From the NCBI GenBank assembly GCA_007118235.1, contig SKRY01000128.1, positions 1 through 5,277 of the forward strand: a stretch of DNA of 5,277 nucleotides, written 5' to 3'. Made by a program: the position numbers and the translations under genes. This document shows positions 3,719 to 5,277 of the stretch, piece after piece. Each line of letters opens with the position of its first letter. The stretch's first letter is position 1. The notes beneath the pieces were generated by a model that was given only the letters and a program-made list of their open reading frames with translations, made no database searches and was not told where the DNA came from. This DNA is from Candidatus Hydrogenedentota bacterium (GTDB taxonomy: Bacteria > Hydrogenedentota > Hydrogenedentia > Hydrogenedentales > SLHB01).

Positions 3719-5277
3719 ATGCGTAGCTCTATGTTCTTGCCCGCGTTGGCCGCCGTGTGTGTGGCCGCGGTTCTTCTCGCCGGCTGTAACGGCGAAGGGT
3801 TCAAGACGCTCCAAGCGCCCGATTTGGGCGATCAACCGCCGCCCGGCCCCGGTAATGGAGACGGGGACAACGGCTTTGATGATCCCGGGGGCGATCAGCC
3901 CCCCGGGAACAATCCGTTCGCCGGGACGTGGATGACCGCGTACGGCGATGATCGCGCATCCGGCGCCACGGAGTTCGGCGAGCAACAATACGCCGTGCGG
4001 TTGGACCTGCGCCAGAGCGGGTCCAATGTGTCCGGCGATGGCCGCATGTTTCGCGTGTTCCGGGAGGGCGCCCAAGCGTCGGACGAGGTCACGTTCAATG
4101 TCACGGGCACGGCCTCCAATGGCGACGCGATCATTGAGTTTACGTCCCCCTCGAATGGCGAGTTTCAGTTCACGCCCCAATGGTACCTGCGGTTGGCGGG
4201 CAATCGCCTCGTGGGAATGCACGTGGAAACGAATCCCGATGGAGATGTGGTCCGATCGGGGCACGCGGTCTGGTATCGCGCAAGCAGCGGCTCGGTGGAA
4301 GGATCCTACATCACGGCCTACAGCGATCGGTACGCGGGCGGGGGTGCGGACCGCCGCAGCCGCGTGGGGTCGGTGAGCATATCCACAAGCGGCGGCCAAG
4401 CGGGGGGCAACGGCGGTTTTCTCGAACTCATGCCCGGCGAGGCCCCGCTCGACCTTGATTTCGATATCACCCGCGGCGGCATGCAGGACAGCGCCCTTGG
4501 CTTCACGTTCGGCGGGAGCGATCTTGCTCCAGACGAGATCGACTGGTTTGCGTTCCACACGGGAAGCGTGATTGCGGGCGCCTACGGCGAGTTCAACGAA
4601 AACGACGCGCTCATCCGCGCTGGCCACGCGCATTGGTATCCGGCGTCCTCGCCCAACCCCAGCAACCTGAACCGCACCTGGGTCACCAGCTTTGGCGACG
4701 CCGCCGCCGCGAGTGGGGCGCGCCATACCGATTTCATCGCGTTGGTTACGCTCGAAGTCAACGAGGGCGGCTCCGTGTCGGGGAACGCCCGCGTCTTGGA
4801 CGAAAGCGCGGAGACGCCTCGCTTCGCCACCTATGAGGTGACGGAGGGGGAAATCGTGGGCTCGCGCGTGTTCTTCGAGCTAAGCAGTAACAACCAGAGC
4901 TTCCTCTGGGACCTGCGCCTTGGCGGCTCGCTCATGACGGGGGCCTACGAACGCCTGGACCGCAATGGCGACTACGTGAGCCGGGGCACGGCCGAATGGC
5001 GGCCAAGCACGGCGAGCCCCACCATGCGGGGTTCGTGGGCGGTATCCTACCGAGACACGCGCGGTGAACGGTCGCCCGAAACAACCCAATTGGCCGTGGT
5101 CAATGTGGGGGATCACACGGAGGATGGCCGGCTTAGCGGCACGGGGACGCTGCGTTTCGCGGGCGAGGACCGGCGGCGGTCGTTCAATGTCACGGGCAGC
5201 GTCGACGAAGGCTTTATCGAGTGGGTTTGGGAAGGCGGCGACCTGTTCGGCGACACCGTGTGGCGTTTGCGCCAATC
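3719..5277 (+). CDS. Large lipoprotein made of four diverged ~120-residue repeats (3' end outside window)
   Basis: The frame stays open from the ATG at 3719 to the right edge, at least 519 residues. Residues 1-23 are a lipoprotein signal: MRSS, a hydrophobic core, then the lipobox LLAGC with Cys23, followed by Asn24. Residues 32-66 form a Gly/Pro/Asp-rich linker. After it come tandem repeats starting near residues 67, 194, 318 and 437. Each opens with a G-x-W/Y-x-x-x-Y/F-x-D-type stretch (GTWMTAYGD, GSYITAYSD, RTWVTSFGD, GSWAVSYRD). Each continues through alternating polar/hydrophobic strands with VSG and FNVTG motifs. The first three close with a G-A or G-M turn and R-x-G-x-A-x-W (Trp185, Trp306, Trp427). 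The fourth is cut by the edge. The pattern suggests beta-rich barrels or sandwiches on the cell surface or in the periplasm. I do not recognise the family. It has its own promoter and is divergent from the ArsR-type operon, so it is probably unrelated to it. Confidence 0.88.
   Translation, partial: MRSSMFLPALAAVCVAAVLLAGCNGEGFKTLQAPDLGDQPPPGPGNGDGDNGFDDPGGDQPPGNNPFAGTWMTAYGDDRASGATEFGEQQYAVRLDLRQSGSNVSGDGRMFRVFREGAQASDEVTFNVTGTASNGDAIIEFTSPSNGEFQFTPQWYLRLAGNRLVGMHVETNPDGDVVRSGHAVWYRASSGSVEGSYITAYSDRYAGGGADRRSRVGSVSISTSGGQAGGNGGFLELMPGEAPLDLDFDITRGGMQDSALGFTFGGSDLAPDEIDWFAFHTGSVIAGAYGEFNENDALIRAGHAHWYPASSPNPSNLNRTWVTSFGDAAAASGARHTDFIALVTLEVNEGGSVSGNARVLDESAETPRFATYEVTEGEIVGSRVFFELSSNNQSFLWDLRLGGSLMTGAYERLDRNGDYVSRGTAEWRPSTASPTMRGSWAVSYRDTRGERSPETTQLAVVNVGDHTEDGRLSGTGTLRFAGEDRRRSFNVTGSVDEGFIEWVWEGGDLFGDTVWRLRQ
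4092..5198 (+). repeat. 18-base exact direct repeat inside the lipoprotein gene
   Basis: CGTTCAATGTCACGGGCA occurs at 4092-4109 and again at 5181-5198, in the same frame. It encodes the FNVTG motif at the same place in repeats one and four, which supports duplication as the origin of the domains. Repeats two and three have diverged here. Confidence 0.7.

Noticed and set aside
3449..4726. Long open minus-strand frame of 425 codons opposite the lipoprotein
   Set aside because: It is antisense to the lipoprotein frame, runs across the divergent promoter region and into the ArsR gene, and has no recognisable domain. The lipoprotein frame has a promoter, a ribosome site, a lipobox and internal repeats.

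Overview
The window is GC-rich bacterial DNA. It carries a lipobox lipoprotein, an Ig-like surface protein with a C-terminal hydrophobic/basic tail, and a compact metal(loid)-type regulator-permease-thioredoxin operon. Lipoproteins and sortable surface proteins of this kind suggest a Gram-negative environmental bacterium, possibly of a poorly cultured lineage. The sequence alone does not fix the phylum. There are no tRNA or rRNA genes, CRISPR arrays or transposase genes.

Layout, left to right. (1) 3-752, plus strand: the C-terminal end of a secreted protein of tandem Ig-like domains, finishing in a membrane anchor or sorting tail. (2) 753-940: a convergent intergenic gap with a strong 15-bp stem-loop that can serve both neighbours. 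(3) 941-1426, minus strand: an unrecognised 161-aa protein with a C-terminal ribbon-helix-helix (RHH) DNA-binding domain. Its sigma70-type promoter is flanked by a 13-bp inverted repeat that covers the -10 box on one side and the Shine-Dalgarno sequence on the other, which suggests autoregulation. (4) 3534-1578, minus strand: a three-gene operon, ArsR/SmtB repressor, then a 432-aa PF03773-type permease with a CSC motif, then a 76-aa CPNC thioredoxin-like protein. A 26-bp near-perfect palindrome lies just upstream of the repressor, and an 11-bp copy of its half-site recurs in front of the permease gene. (5) 3589-3715: a divergent intergenic gap with two palindromic structures and a clear promoter for the next gene. 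(6) 3719 to the right edge, plus strand: a large lipoprotein whose mature part is built of at least four diverged repeats of about 120 residues. This reading frame never closes inside the window.

The central operon reads as a metal(loid)-inducible efflux and redox unit. The repressor has a CVC metal-binding motif, the permease would export the toxic species, and the small thioredoxin would act on thiols or on the bound metal(loid). The substrate cannot be named from sequence. The two outer genes look like unrelated cell-surface proteins. The most notable items are the paired operator of the RHH gene, the ArsR palindrome with its second half-site (which also argues for a TTG start), and the unrecognised repeat domain of the lipoprotein.
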